Positions 9,327-17,919 of a DNA stretch of 64,000 nucleotides are shown here, in pieces. The translations under genes and the position numbers were made by a program. The notes beneath the pieces were generated by a model that was not told where the DNA came from, ran no database searches, and worked only from the letters and a program-made list of their open reading frames with translations. The stretch's first letter is position 1. Each line of letters begins with the position of its first letter. The stretch is taken from contig NZ_JACHOV010000007.1 in assembly GCF_014200045.1 (NCBI RefSeq), forward strand, positions 62,001-126,000, read 5' to 3'. The DNA is from Rhizorhapis suberifaciens. GTDB taxonomy: Bacteria; Pseudomonadota; Alphaproteobacteria; Sphingomonadales; Sphingomonadaceae.

Positions 9327-9480
9327 CCCTCTCCCATGGGGAGAGGGTACGAAGGCCTGGCGGCTCGGCCGCCTAGCCGAAGTTGGTGAGGGGTAGTGCC
9401 CCGTCCATGACGTGGAACCCCTCACCATGAATTCGGCTTCGCCTCATTAAGGCTCGATATCCCTCTCCCACTTGAAAGGG
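9327..9480. repeat. hairpin repeat pair (GAGAGG family), diverged copy
   Basis: The stretch between connector and capsid genes is made of two inverted units. The left unit opens with a perfect 9-bp hairpin (CCCTCTCCC/GGGAGAGGG, 9327-9347) and contains GGCGGCTCGGCCGCC. The right unit (CCCCTCACC ... CCCTCTCCCACTTG) is its degenerate mirror. The layout matches the copies at 13687 and 14286. Confidence 0.75.
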
Positions 9481-9488
9481 ATATGGCT

Positions 9489-10616
9489 TCAGCTGGCCGC
9501 GAACTTCATCAGTTTGATCGCCTCGCTGTTCGCCACGGCGCCGCCAACCCGTTTCACTGCATAGAAATGCACGAACGGTTTGTTGGTGTATGGATCGCGA
9601 AGGATCGTCGTTGCGCTACGCTCCGCAATGACATAGCCGGCTTTGAAGTTGCCAAAGGCGACCGACAGGCTGTCCGTTCCGACATCGGGCATATCTTCCG
9701 CTTCAATGACGGGGTAACCAAGCAGCGTGTCCGGCTGTCCGGTCACCAGTCCCGGCTGCCACAGAAAGGCCCCGTCGGTGGTCTTGAACTTGCGGATCCG
9801 TGCCAGGGTTGCCGAATTCATGACGAACGTCGCCCCCTGCCGATATGGCGCCCGCAATGCCTGGACCAGATCGATCAGCTTGTCCTGCGGATTGGACGCG
9901 GCGAAGGCCCCCGCCGCGCCCGAGGCCACATATTGCAGCGTCCCGAACGCTCGCACATTGTCGGCCTCATTGGTCACCGTGCCGGTCAGGAACCCCTTGG
10001 GCTGATTGGTGCCCGTCCCATTTACAAAGGCCGCGCCCTCAGCCCTTGCGAACTCCATGGCGATCTCTCTCGCCAACCAGCTTTCGACGTCGAACTGGGC
10101 ATCGTCCAGCATCGCCTGGCTGGCTGCGGGATTGGCGAACAATTCCCCGGATGGAGGAACGATCTCGCGGAACACCGGCGTGGCGGTCATCGCCCGCGCG
10201 CCTGTCTCCGAAGCCCAGCCGGACGCTGCGCCGCCGGTCGTAACCAGCTTGCGGTAACCGGCCGACCCGGTCTGCACCACATTGGCAATGGCGCGGATGG
10301 GTGAGATGTTCTTCAAGGCAGCATCGATCAGCGCATCGATTTCTCGTGGCACCGCATAACCGCCGTCAGCACTTGTCGCGCCGGAAAAGCTCTTCAGCTC
10401 CACCCCGGCCTCCAGCCCCTTGCGCAGATACCGTTCGACAAAGGCCGCCCGCTGCGGATCGTCCGCCGCCGCCTTCACCCCGTCCAGCGCCGGGCGTTGC
10501 GCCGCCACTACCTGCCCCTTCAATGCGGACACATCCGCCTCCAGGGCAGCAATCTTCTCCGCCTGAAGAACCGCATCAAAGCTTTCTTCAAGCGCATCCG
10601 CCTTCACTTCATACAT
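9489..10616 (-). CDS. GTA gp5-like major capsid protein (HK97 fold)
   Basis: A 375-residue HK97-family major capsid protein. It has the N-terminal coiled scaffold segment (DAVLQAEKIAALEADVSALKGQV), then VELKSFSGATSADGGYAVP at the expected proteolysis boundary. The capsid core follows (INVVQTGSAGYRKLVTTGG-type region, AREIAMEFARAEGAAFVNGTGTNQPKGFL) and a C-terminal domain (FGNFKAGYVIAERSATTILRDPYTNKPFVHFYAVKRVGG). ATG 10616 is preferred over the 10631 frame start. The protein makes the head shell and appears complete, in contrast to the broken terminase. Confidence 0.92.
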   Translation of the reverse strand: MYEVKADALEESFDAVLQAEKIAALEADVSALKGQVVAAQRPALDGVKAAADDPQRAAFVERYLRKGLEAGVELKSFSGATSADGGYAVPREIDALIDAALKNISPIRAIANVVQTGSAGYRKLVTTGGAASGWASETGARAMTATPVFREIVPPSGELFANPAASQAMLDDAQFDVESWLAREIAMEFARAEGAAFVNGTGTNQPKGFLTGTVTNEADNVRAFGTLQYVASGAAGAFAASNPQDKLIDLVQALRAPYRQGATFVMNSATLARIRKFKTTDGAFLWQPGLVTGQPDTLLGYPVIEAEDMPDVGTDSLSVAFGNFKAGYVIAERSATTILRDPYTNKPFVHFYAVKRVGGAVANSEAIKLMKFAAS

Positions 10617-10642
10617 AAACGTCTCCCGCACACAAAAAAATA

Positions 10643-10726
10643 CCCTCGCCCCAAGGGGGAGAGGGATAGAAAGCCTTGGCAGCTTGTTGCCCAGGCATAG
10701 TTGGAGAGGGGGTTACGCCCTCTTGG
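10643..10726. repeat. single hairpin repeat unit (GAGAGG family)
   Basis: One unit of the repeat lies between capsid and prohead protease genes. It opens with the CCCTCGCCCC/GGGGGAGAGGG stem, continues through CCTTGGC...GCCCAGGCATAGTTGGAGAGGGGG, and ends just before the protease stop codon. No mirrored second unit is visible here. Confidence 0.7.
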
Positions 10727-10732
10727 AACGCG

Positions 10733-11182
10733 CTATTCCCCCTCCACCGCATGCACTCTCGCCAGCGGTTGCATCGGAAAAGTCACCAAACTCACTTCCA
10801 CCAGGTCCAGCGCGCGCAATTCTCGCGGCCGCCCCTCCGAAGCCTCCCGCACCCGATAGCCAAAGGAGAGACCGTTCACCGCCCCATCCTTCAGCAGCGC
10901 CGCCGCCTCCCGCCCTGCAGCCGTGCGCCCGGAAAGCTGACCGATCACTCGCAGCCCGCGCGCATCCTCCCGCAGATAATCCACGGTCCCGATTACCGCC
11001 TCGGGCTTATGTTGCCAGAGCAACGGCACCCGCTTGGCGGCGCCTGCAAACGCCCCTCGTCGAACCACGTCCCCGCCCCGATCCACACGGTCAAACACCG
11101 CCGCATAACCTGCGAACCTCAGTCTTCCTTCCTCTTCGACTGGGGTTAGGAGGTTGGGCTTATTAGTATTTTCTGACATCAT
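10733..11182 (-). CDS. GTA gp4-like prohead protease (HK97 S78 family)
   Basis: A 149-residue HK97-type prohead protease. FAGYAAVFDRVDRGGDVVRRGAF is the N-terminal signature, LLWQHKPEAVIG carries the catalytic His, and NGLSFGYR the catalytic Ser. KVSLVTFPMQP-like sequence (VEVSLVTFPMQPLARV) follows. It trims the capsid scaffold domain during head maturation. I chose the ATG at 11182, which overlaps the upstream stop (ATGA); the next ATG is three bases on. The C-terminus ends next to a repeat unit. Confidence 0.88.
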   Translation of the reverse strand: MMSENTNKPNLLTPVEEEGRLRFAGYAAVFDRVDRGGDVVRRGAFAGAAKRVPLLWQHKPEAVIGTVDYLREDARGLRVIGQLSGRTAAGREAAALLKDGAVNGLSFGYRVREASEGRPRELRALDLVEVSLVTFPMQPLARVHAVEGE

Positions 11183-11493
11183 CACCCCCTCAAGATCCCG
11201 AACACCCCAACCCTCACCGCCACTGCCATCAGCAGCATCGCCAGTACTCCGCGTACGATCCAACCGATCACTGCATTGCGCGCCGTCCGTTTCGCATCCC
11301 TCCATGCGCCCAATAATTCCCGCAGCTCCCGCACGTCCTTCTCCGCCCCCGCATCCGACAGGCCCAGCCGCGCCAACGCCCGCCCTGCGCCCAGTTCGCT
11401 TGCCTCTTCGATAAGCGCCCGGACCGTCACCAGCCCGACGCCGTCCTCCTCCGTCTGCGCGATCAGCCGCGCCAGCATATCGCCGTCGTTCAT
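11182..11493 (-). CDS. small membrane protein between portal and protease (GTA gp3.5 position)
   Basis: A 103-residue protein. The first 80 residues are soluble and helical (MLARLIAQTEEDGVGLVTVRALIEEASELGAGRALARLGLSD), and one transmembrane helix ends the protein (VIGWIVRGVLAMLLMAVAVRVGVFGI). It resembles the DUF6127 family seen at this place in sphingomonad GTA clusters (recalled, not searched). It overlaps the protease start by one codon region, so it is part of the late operon. The role is unknown. Confidence 0.75.
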   Translation of the reverse strand: MNDGDMLARLIAQTEEDGVGLVTVRALIEEASELGAGRALARLGLSDAGAEKDVRELRELLGAWRDAKRTARNAVIGWIVRGVLAMLLMAVAVRVGVFGILRG

Positions 11494-11537
11494 GATCGTT
11501 CCTTTCCCTTGGTCTCTTCTCCGGCTAAACCGGTCCG

Positions 11538-11723
11538 ATGATCCGCTTTGTGATCCTGGCCCTGCTGATCCTGCTGACTGCAGCGCTCGTCTGGCTGTGG
11601 TGGTCGGATTATGTGCTGATCGAAAAATGCCTGGACCATGGCGGACGCTGGGATGCCGACAAGCGCGTCTGCCGGATTTCCGTCACCCCACCCCCAACAT
11701 CGCCCGCTTTTCTTCCCGTGTAA
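11538..11723 (+). CDS. small single-pass membrane protein of unknown function
   Basis: A 61-residue plus-strand ORF convergent with the portal gene, whose 3' end it overlaps by 41 bases. It has an N-terminal transmembrane helix (FVILALLILLTAALVWLWW) and a short external tail with two cysteines in CLDHGGRWDADKRVC, a pattern seen in small sphingomonad membrane proteins. The compact hydrophobic-plus-Cys design suggests it is real, but no family function is known to me. Confidence 0.55.
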   Translation: MIRFVILALLILLTAALVWLWWSDYVLIEKCLDHGGRWDADKRVCRISVTPPPTSPAFLPV

Positions 11724-12819
11724 GGAAGTCCGCCGCTGTAACCCGGTCCCACAGGGTCCCCCGCTCTTCCGCCAGCGCCGGCACCTTGTTCAGGTCCACG
11801 GCCAGCCGCACCCCCGGCATCCACGGAGCGAGAGCCTGCGATATTCCGCCCAATATCTTTTCGGAAAGCGGCAGGATCGTCTGCCGCCACAAAGCGCGAT
11901 TGGCCTCGCGATAATTGGCATAGGCATTATCCCCCGGCAGTCCCATCAGCATCGGCGGCACTCCGAAGGCGAGCGCAATCTCCCGTGCCGCCGCCGCTTT
12001 CAGCCCCACGAAATCCATTTCCGCTGGCGACAGGCTCATCGCCTGCCATTTGAGGCCGCCCTCCAGGAGCATCGGCCGCCCCGCATTCACTGCACCCTGG
12101 AATGCCGCCTCCATCTCCGTCTTGATCCGGTCGAACTGCTCGCCCGACATCACCGCACCGGCTTCGCCCGGATCATAAACCAAGGCACCCGATGGGCGCG
12201 CCGCATTGTCGAGCAGCGCCTTGTTCCACACAGTCGCTGCATTATGGATCGCCACCGCCCCCGCGGCGGCCCCGGCACAGCCCAACCCATAATGATCGTC
12301 CAGGGGGTGCAGGCTCTTCAGATGCACGATAGCGGCCCGGCCCACCGCATCCTCGCTCATCATCCGGGTCACATTCTCACCAACCCGGTACAGATAGGCC
12401 ATCGGCCAGCCCCGCGCGTCCGCCTCGACGCTCACCCGCTCCGGGCGCAGCGCAAACAGCTCCGCCACCTCGCCATCGCCGCCGGTGGCCAGCTGCACAT
12501 AGGCATTGCCATGCAACAGCAGATGCGCCGCCAAAGTCTCCACCAGCCCCTGTCCGGCCGACCGCGCCTGCGCCAGCGCCAATGCCCGATCCCGATCGGC
12601 CGCGCTGCCGCCCTCGGCCACCAGCGCTGCGCCGCCGACCGACTCGCTCACCAGCCGCAAAGCCCTCTGCGCCACTGGATTGCCCAGCGCCCCCGCCCGC
12701 ACCTGCGCCTCATAATTGGCCGGCCACTCCCCCAGCGGAGCCCCCAGCCACCCGAACCACCCACGCGCCAACACCGGCCGCCGAGACGCCTCGGCGGACT
12801 TCTTCCCAAACCATTTCAT
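11683..12819 (-). CDS. GTA gp3-like portal protein (HK97 family)
   Basis: A 378-residue HK97-type portal protein. Recognisable parts are NPVAQRALRLVSESVGGAAL near residue 50, HLLLHGNAYVQLA (about 100), ALRPERVSVEADARGWPMAYLYR, IVHLKSLHPLDDHYGLGC, the clip/stem region SGEQFDRIKTEMEAAF, and AFGVPPMLMGLPGDNAYANYREANRALWRQTILPL. The portal forms the dodecameric DNA channel and docks the terminase. It is full-length and undamaged although the terminase next to it is not. Confidence 0.92.
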   Translation of the reverse strand: MKWFGKKSAEASRRPVLARGWFGWLGAPLGEWPANYEAQVRAGALGNPVAQRALRLVSESVGGAALVAEGGSAADRDRALALAQARSAGQGLVETLAAHLLLHGNAYVQLATGGDGEVAELFALRPERVSVEADARGWPMAYLYRVGENVTRMMSEDAVGRAAIVHLKSLHPLDDHYGLGCAGAAAGAVAIHNAATVWNKALLDNAARPSGALVYDPGEAGAVMSGEQFDRIKTEMEAAFQGAVNAGRPMLLEGGLKWQAMSLSPAEMDFVGLKAAAAREIALAFGVPPMLMGLPGDNAYANYREANRALWRQTILPLSEKILGGISQALAPWMPGVRLAVDLNKVPALAEERGTLWDRVTAADFLTREEKRAMLGVG

Positions 12820-12834
12820 GATGCACTCCCAATC

Positions 12835-12908
12835 TTCCTCCCCATTGGGGGAGGATACGAAGACTTGGCCAAAGGCCTAGTCGCAGTTGGAGAGGGGCTC
12901 TGCCCTTT
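12835..12908. repeat. single hairpin repeat unit (GAGAGG family)
   Basis: One repeat unit fills the gap between portal and terminase remnant: CTTCCTCCCCATTGGGGGAGGA stem at its left, then GACTTGGCCAAAGGCCTAGTCGCAGTTGGAGAGGGGC. It contains the same GACTTGG...CCTAGTCGCAG core as the copies at 13687 and 14286. Confidence 0.75.
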
Positions 12909-12923
12909 TGATGAGAGAGAAAA

Positions 12924-13640
12924 TCACAAAACCCGCACCCGCGCCTCGCCCCTTGCGCTGCCCAGCATCAACTCGCTCATCGCCCAGACCATCGCATCCG
13001 CCCGGTCCGGCGACCTTCCCGGCCCCTCATATCCGCCCCCCACCAGCAAGCCGCACATCTCATCCTCCAACTCCGGAAATGCCCCGCAGTGCAGCGCCTT
13101 TCCCGCCTCATACAGCGCCGCCACCGGCTCGGCTCGCGCCACCTTTCCCCGCGACGCATGCACCAGCCGCACCGGCAAGCGAAAGTCCGCCGCCCGCAGC
13201 ACGCTTTCCACCATAGCCCCGCCATTATTGGCCTCGGCGATCACACGATCGGCCCCATGCGCCTGCGCTGCTTCCGCCACCGCGCGCGCCCATCCCTCGG
13301 GCGAGCGTCCCGCAACGCTGGCGTCCGCCACCACATAAGCCCGCCCGTCAGCGCACAGGGCCACCGCGACGATCCCGCAAGCATCGCCATGCGCGCTCGC
13401 CGGAGGATCGACCGCCACCACCATTCGCCGCACCGCAGGCGCCGCACCGCAGGCGCCGCCCGCACCCGCCGGCGCTCGATCAGATCGCGGCTCCACAGCG
13501 CCCCCTCAATCTCCTCGATCAGTTCCCCATCCAGTTCTTGCCGCCCTAGCCGCGTGCCGCGATAGCCTGCTTCCATCGCGCGCAGGAACGAACCAGGCAG
13601 GTTCTTCCGGTTCTCTCCTGTCCGGCGTTTATGCCAGATC
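12924..13640 (-). pseudogene. GTA gp2-like terminase large subunit, 5'-truncated and frameshifted
   Basis: Only the C-terminal part of the terminase remains. From about 13625 the frame reads GENRKNLPGSFLRAMEAGYRGTRLGRQELDGELIEEIEGALW, the linker region of GTA terminases. The nuclease domain continues in another frame (RRMVVAVDPPASAHGDACGIVAVAL, VIAEANNGGAMVESVL, SPDRADAMVWAMSELML). The switch is explained exactly by a 14-bp tandem duplication (13426-13453): without one copy the frame joins as RAAPAVRRMVVAVDPP. The ATPase half with Walker A and B motifs is missing, and the homology stops within about 50 bases of a repeat. Nuclease-domain acidic residues (VAVDPP Asp) remain. The gene cannot package DNA. 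Confidence 0.85.
13426..13453. repeat. 14-bp perfect tandem duplication in the terminase gene
   Basis: The unit CGCCGCACCGCAGG occurs twice in direct succession (13426-13439 and 13440-13453). Fourteen bases shift the frame by two. Removing one copy restores an open terminase frame with normal family sequence, so this looks like the inactivating mutation, or at least a recent one. Confidence 0.9.
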
Positions 13641-13686
13641 AGCGTGACGATGTCAATACAATTTTTACCTATATGGTTATTATTAT

Positions 13687-13838
13687 CCTCTCCAGTGGGA
13701 GAGGACAGCGAGACTTGGCGGCTTTGCCGCCTAGTCGCAGCAGGAGAGGGGCTGTACCCCCACGGTGGCGTGGAACCCCTCTCCAACTCCGACTAGGCCT
13801 ATGGCCAAGTCTCCATATCCTCTCCCAAAGGAGAGGAC
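13687..13838. repeat. paired inverted hairpin repeat (GAGAGG family), copy left of DUF559 gene
   Basis: About 150 bp made of two inverted units. The left unit has a short stem (CCTCTCC/GGGAGAGG), then GACTTGGCGGCTTTGCCGCCTAGTCGCAGCAGGAGAGGGG. After a short spacer the right unit is its mirror (ACCCCTCTCCAACTCCGACTAGGCCTATGGCCAAGTCTCC ... CCTCTCCCAAAGGAGAGG). The whole could fold into one long cruciform. A nearly identical direct copy is at 14286-14435. Confidence 0.85.
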
Positions 13839-14200
13839 AATTGACGCCCTCCGCCACTCGCGGCTCTCAATATATGCAATATCTCTTCCAAGACCCCGTG
13901 CGTATTCTGCAATACATCATTGTTCCAGAACCTCAGCACGGTGTAACCGCTTGCTTGCAGCGAGCGGGTGCGCGCCTGATCCTCGGCGGACCGCTCCGCA
14001 TGTTGACTGCCGTCCAGTTCGACAATCAGACGAGCGCTCGAACAGAGGAAGTCTGCAATATGCCGACCCACTGGAGCCTGCCGCCGGAATTTATATCCTT
14101 CAAGTCGCCCAGCACGAAGATGATGCCAGAGCCGAATTTCGGCATCCGTACTGTTTTGACGCAGGGTTCGAGAAAGATCTGTCAGAGGTTTTCCGGCCAT
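13799..14200 (-). CDS. DUF559 (Vsr-like) endonuclease domain protein
   Basis: A 133-residue protein with the DUF559 restriction-fold signature: SRTLRQNSTDAEIRLWHHLRAGRLEGYKFRRQAPVGRHIADFLC, LIVELDGSQHAE and TRSLQASGYTVLRFWNNDVLQNTHGVLEEIL. The acidic residues of ADF and ELDG plus QH form the likely metal site of this PD-(D/E)XK/Vsr-like fold. ATG 14200 is preferred; a GTG at 14239 would add 13 residues. The last dozen codons (SSPLGEDMETWP) are read from the flanking repeat. The gene is bracketed by two direct copies of the repeat and sits next to the broken end of the terminase gene. The cellular role of the family is not established. Confidence 0.82.
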   Translation of the reverse strand: MAGKPLTDLSRTLRQNSTDAEIRLWHHLRAGRLEGYKFRRQAPVGRHIADFLCSSARLIVELDGSQHAERSAEDQARTRSLQASGYTVLRFWNNDVLQNTHGVLEEILHILRAASGGGRQLSSPLGEDMETWP

Positions 14201-14285
14201 GAAGCTTTCTATAAGCGTGAACGGCGATTTTCCAACCACTACCCTTCAGAATTCGAACCCCTCGCCCGCTGGCCGGAATACTCCT

Positions 14286-14435
14286 CCTCTCCTTTGGGAG
14301 AGGACAGCGAGACTTGGCGGCTCTGCCGCCTAGTCGCAGCAGGAGAGGGGCTATAGCCCACAGCAGCGCGGAACCCCTCTCCAACTCCGACTAGGCCCAT
14401 GGCCAAGTCTCCGTATCCTCTCCCAAAGGAGAGGA
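14286..14435. repeat. paired inverted hairpin repeat (GAGAGG family), copy right of DUF559 gene
   Basis: Same architecture and orientation as 13687-13838, with few differences (GGCGGCTCTGCCGCC instead of GGCGGCTTTGCCGCC; a diverged central spacer). Together the two copies flank the DUF559 gene as direct repeats. Confidence 0.85.
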
Positions 14436-14571
14436 GCCTTCCTACGCCGCCGCCCACCAGCTCTTGTGTCCACCGGAACCCAGCCTTTAGCTCCGCGTTT
14501 CCCGTTGATTGATGAGCGAGGGGTAATTCGAAGGGCCCTTGTACGGCCTTACCTCCAATAGGAGAGGTGCG

Positions 14572-15006
14572 ATGATCATCCCTCATTTCCCGTCGGCTGC
14601 ACGCGGCCTATGCCTTGGCGTAGCGATCGCCGCGCTGACCAGTCCTGTATTGGCGCAGAACGCCCCTGAAGAAATCATTGTGTCCGGACGATATGGGAAA
14701 GTGCCTGACAGCGTGCAGTCCCTTTCCCAGCCGGTAAGCTATGCGGATCTCGATCTTAGCAAAGATAGCGACCGCAAGATCCTGCGGCAGCGTATCAGCC
14801 TGACGGCGCGATTCCTGTGCGACAAGCTCGGCGAACCGGCTACCGCCGCTCCGCCAGCGCCTTCCTGTCGAGACGCAGCGGTGGCCGATGCGATGCGCCG
14901 CGTCGACACGACGGAAGCAGGCTTTGCACCTCGCGGTACTACCTGGGTACGCGGGCAATCCTGGAAGGCGCCCTATCCCGAAGACTGGCCGACGAAATAT
15001 CCGTAA
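14572..15006 (+). CDS. UrcA family secreted protein
   Basis: A 144-residue exported protein. The start at 14572 has GGAGAGG just upstream. A signal peptide (GLCLGVAIAALTSPVLAQ) is followed by EEIIVSGRYGKVPDSVQSLSQPVSYADLDLSKDSDRKILRQRI, the hallmark of UrcA family proteins (usually found as an SYADLDL...C pattern in sphingomonads). The conserved Cys pair is FLCDKLG and PSCRDAA. Function is unknown for the family. It is likely monocistronic. Confidence 0.82.
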   Translation: MIIPHFPSAARGLCLGVAIAALTSPVLAQNAPEEIIVSGRYGKVPDSVQSLSQPVSYADLDLSKDSDRKILRQRISLTARFLCDKLGEPATAAPPAPSCRDAAVADAMRRVDTTEAGFAPRGTTWVRGQSWKAPYPEDWPTKYP

Positions 15007-15112
15007 TGCGCGACTATGGGTCGTGGAATGATGCACGGCCCATTGCTCTCAGGTGCGGAGCCCGTGCACTGCGCGCAATACCCGGCGCGCAGGACGCGGG
15101 GAGCAGCTTTTC

Positions 15113-15955
15113 CTATCCTAACCGCGCGGCATGCCAGCGCAGGTGATCCTCCATGAAGGTGGAAATGAAAAAATAGCTATGGTCGTATCCCGGCTGCGTC
15201 CGCAGGGTCAGCTTAATGCCCGCCTTCTCGCACGCGGCCTTCAGCAGTTCAGGCTTCAACTGCCCCTCAAGAAAGTTGTCCGCGCCGCCCTGATCCACCA
15301 GTATGTCGTCCACGCGCGCGCCATCCTCAATCAGCGCGCATGTGTCATATTGCCGCCAGTCCGCCCTGTCCGGCCCGATATAGCCGGTCAGCGCCTTCTC
15401 CCCCCAAGGGCAGTTCAGAGGCGAACTGATCGGAGAAAAGGCCGACACGCTCTTGTACTTTCCGGGGTTTTTAAGCGCGATGGTTAGCGCCCCATGGCCG
15501 CCCATTGAGTGGCCGAAGATCGACTGCTGCGTCATGTCCGCCGGGAAGTGCGCCGCGACGATCTCCGGCAGCTCCTGCGTCACATAAGCGAGCATGCGGT
15601 AATGTTTCGCGAACGGCTCCTGCGTCGCGTTCACATAGAAACCTGCGCCCAGGCCGAAATCATAGGCCCCTTCCGCATCGTCCGGCACGCCCTCGCCACG
15701 CGGGGAGGTATCCGGGCACACTACGATCATGCCCAGTTCCGCCGCGACCCTGCGATACTCGCCTTTCTCCATCACATTGGCATGGGTGCAAGTGAGGCCG
15801 GAAAGATACCACAGCACCGGCAACGTCGTCCCCTCGGCATGCGGCGGCACGAACGCGGCGAAGGTCATGTCGGTGCCGGTCTCGCGGGAGGCGTGCTTGT
15901 ACACACCCTGCACGCCGCCAAAGCTTTTGTTGGTGGAAAGGGTTTCAATGGTCAC
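15113..15955 (-). CDS. fghA: S-formylglutathione hydrolase
   Basis: A 280-residue alpha/beta-hydrolase that converts S-formylglutathione to formate and glutathione, the second step of glutathione-dependent formaldehyde detoxification. The nucleophile elbow GHSMGGHGALT (Ser near residue 147) and the catalytic His in GYDHSYFFI (near 257) are present. LPVLWYLSGLTCTHANVMEKGEYRR is the family N-terminal block. The start is GTG at 15955. It lies 55 bases downstream of the class III alcohol dehydrogenase gene on the same strand, so the two form an operon. Length is normal. Confidence 0.94.
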   Translation of the reverse strand: MTIETLSTNKSFGGVQGVYKHASRETGTDMTFAAFVPPHAEGTTLPVLWYLSGLTCTHANVMEKGEYRRVAAELGMIVVCPDTSPRGEGVPDDAEGAYDFGLGAGFYVNATQEPFAKHYRMLAYVTQELPEIVAAHFPADMTQQSIFGHSMGGHGALTIALKNPGKYKSVSAFSPISSPLNCPWGEKALTGYIGPDRADWRQYDTCALIEDGARVDDILVDQGGADNFLEGQLKPELLKAACEKAGIKLTLRTQPGYDHSYFFISTFMEDHLRWHAARLG

Positions 15956-16009
15956 GTTTTCGCTCTTCTTATCGTTCGACCCATAGCGTTGCTGCGTGTT
16001 GATCCCAGG

Positions 16010-17176
<1,167 letters not shown>

Positions 17177-17244
17177 TCATGATTGAAGCTTCAAATAAAA
17201 TGTTCAGGGATTATAATAGGCCGTGCCTATCAATGATCAGACGG

Positions 17245-17919
17245 CTAGATCAGGCTCCGACCTACTAGTCCTGGCCAGCTACTATTTGGCACCGCACGCA
17301 GCAAATCACGCACGAACAGAGTCAGTCGTGCAAAGCTACTTTCATCATTCCCTTCCACAGAGAACCTGGCCAACAGCCCGTCGGGGACATATCCCGCCAC
17401 CGCCATTCTAAGTCTGGCGAGCCGCTGTTCCGCGCTGTTGGTAGGCAAAGAGTCCCCGACCCGCGTCCAGTAAAGGATCGACTCCGTTCTGCCCGGTCCG
17501 ACAGCAAGAAGCTCCCTGGCCGGCAGCATTCCAGTCCCAAGCCTCAATCCAACCGCCCGGCTTTGCTCGATCCGATAACCAAAGGCTGGATAGCAGGTTT
17601 CCGGCCGGTGCAACTGCAACAGGTCGCTTTGGGTGCTGCCATAGGCCATCAGCATCATGACAGCGTCATTGCTGCCGTTCCGACGATAAATGCGGGATAG
17701 CGTATCGGAGTACAGAATATCAGCCAGCTTACCTTGGGTCTTAGGCTGCAAAAGCCTGTCCGATACTTCCGACAACCAGCCTCCGAAACGGTCGGGCACG
17801 ATCGTCGCCAGTTTCGAACGCCCCAAAAGGTTCAGCGCCACCCGCGGTTCCAGCGACCAGGCAGCGCCCGCGGCCATCAGGCCCGCGCCACCGGCCAGCA
17901 CCTCTCGCCGGCTCACCAT
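17245..17919 (-). CDS. epsI: exosortase-associated protein EpsI (V type)
   Basis: A 224-residue EpsI-family protein. The N-terminus MVSRREVLAGGAGLMAAGAAW resembles a twin-arginine signal or anchor. The family core is GSTQSDLLQLHRPETCYPAFGY (around 90-115), with the conserved HRPE.CYP motif. The ATG at 17919 is used; the TTG six bases upstream is unlikely. It overlaps exosortase V by seven bases and ends the minus-strand polysaccharide operon. EpsI partners exosortases, often fused to them; its exact role is unknown. Confidence 0.88.
   Translation of the reverse strand: MVSRREVLAGGAGLMAAGAAWSLEPRVALNLLGRSKLATIVPDRFGGWLSEVSDRLLQPKTQGKLADILYSDTLSRIYRRNGSNDAVMMLMAYGSTQSDLLQLHRPETCYPAFGYRIEQSRAVGLRLGTGMLPARELLAVGPGRTESILYWTRVGDSLPTNSAEQRLARLRMAVAGYVPDGLLARFSVEGNDESSFARLTLFVRDLLRAVPNSSWPGLVGRSLI

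Noticed and set aside
8757-9428. N-terminal extension of the connector ORF up to 9428
   Set aside because: The extra 47 codons are translated repeat DNA (VRGSTSWTGHYPSPTSARRPSRQ); the family N-terminus starts at 9287.
1-13640. Ordinary temperate prophage
   Set aside because: No integrase, repressor, lysis or replication genes; gene content and order match a gene transfer agent.
13241-13786. A separate protein from the minus-strand frame 13241-13786
   Set aside because: Its first about 55 codons are repeat DNA and its last 60 codons are out-of-frame terminase; only the middle is real terminase.
13426-14435. CRISPR array
   Set aside because: The repeats are long, palindromic and separated by a whole gene; there are no regular short spacers and no cas genes.
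14239-14586. Minus-strand ORF containing a possible terminase N-terminus
   Set aside because: The sequence (LAHQSTGNAELKAGFRWTQELVGGG) shows no terminase or Walker motif and ends in repeat DNA.
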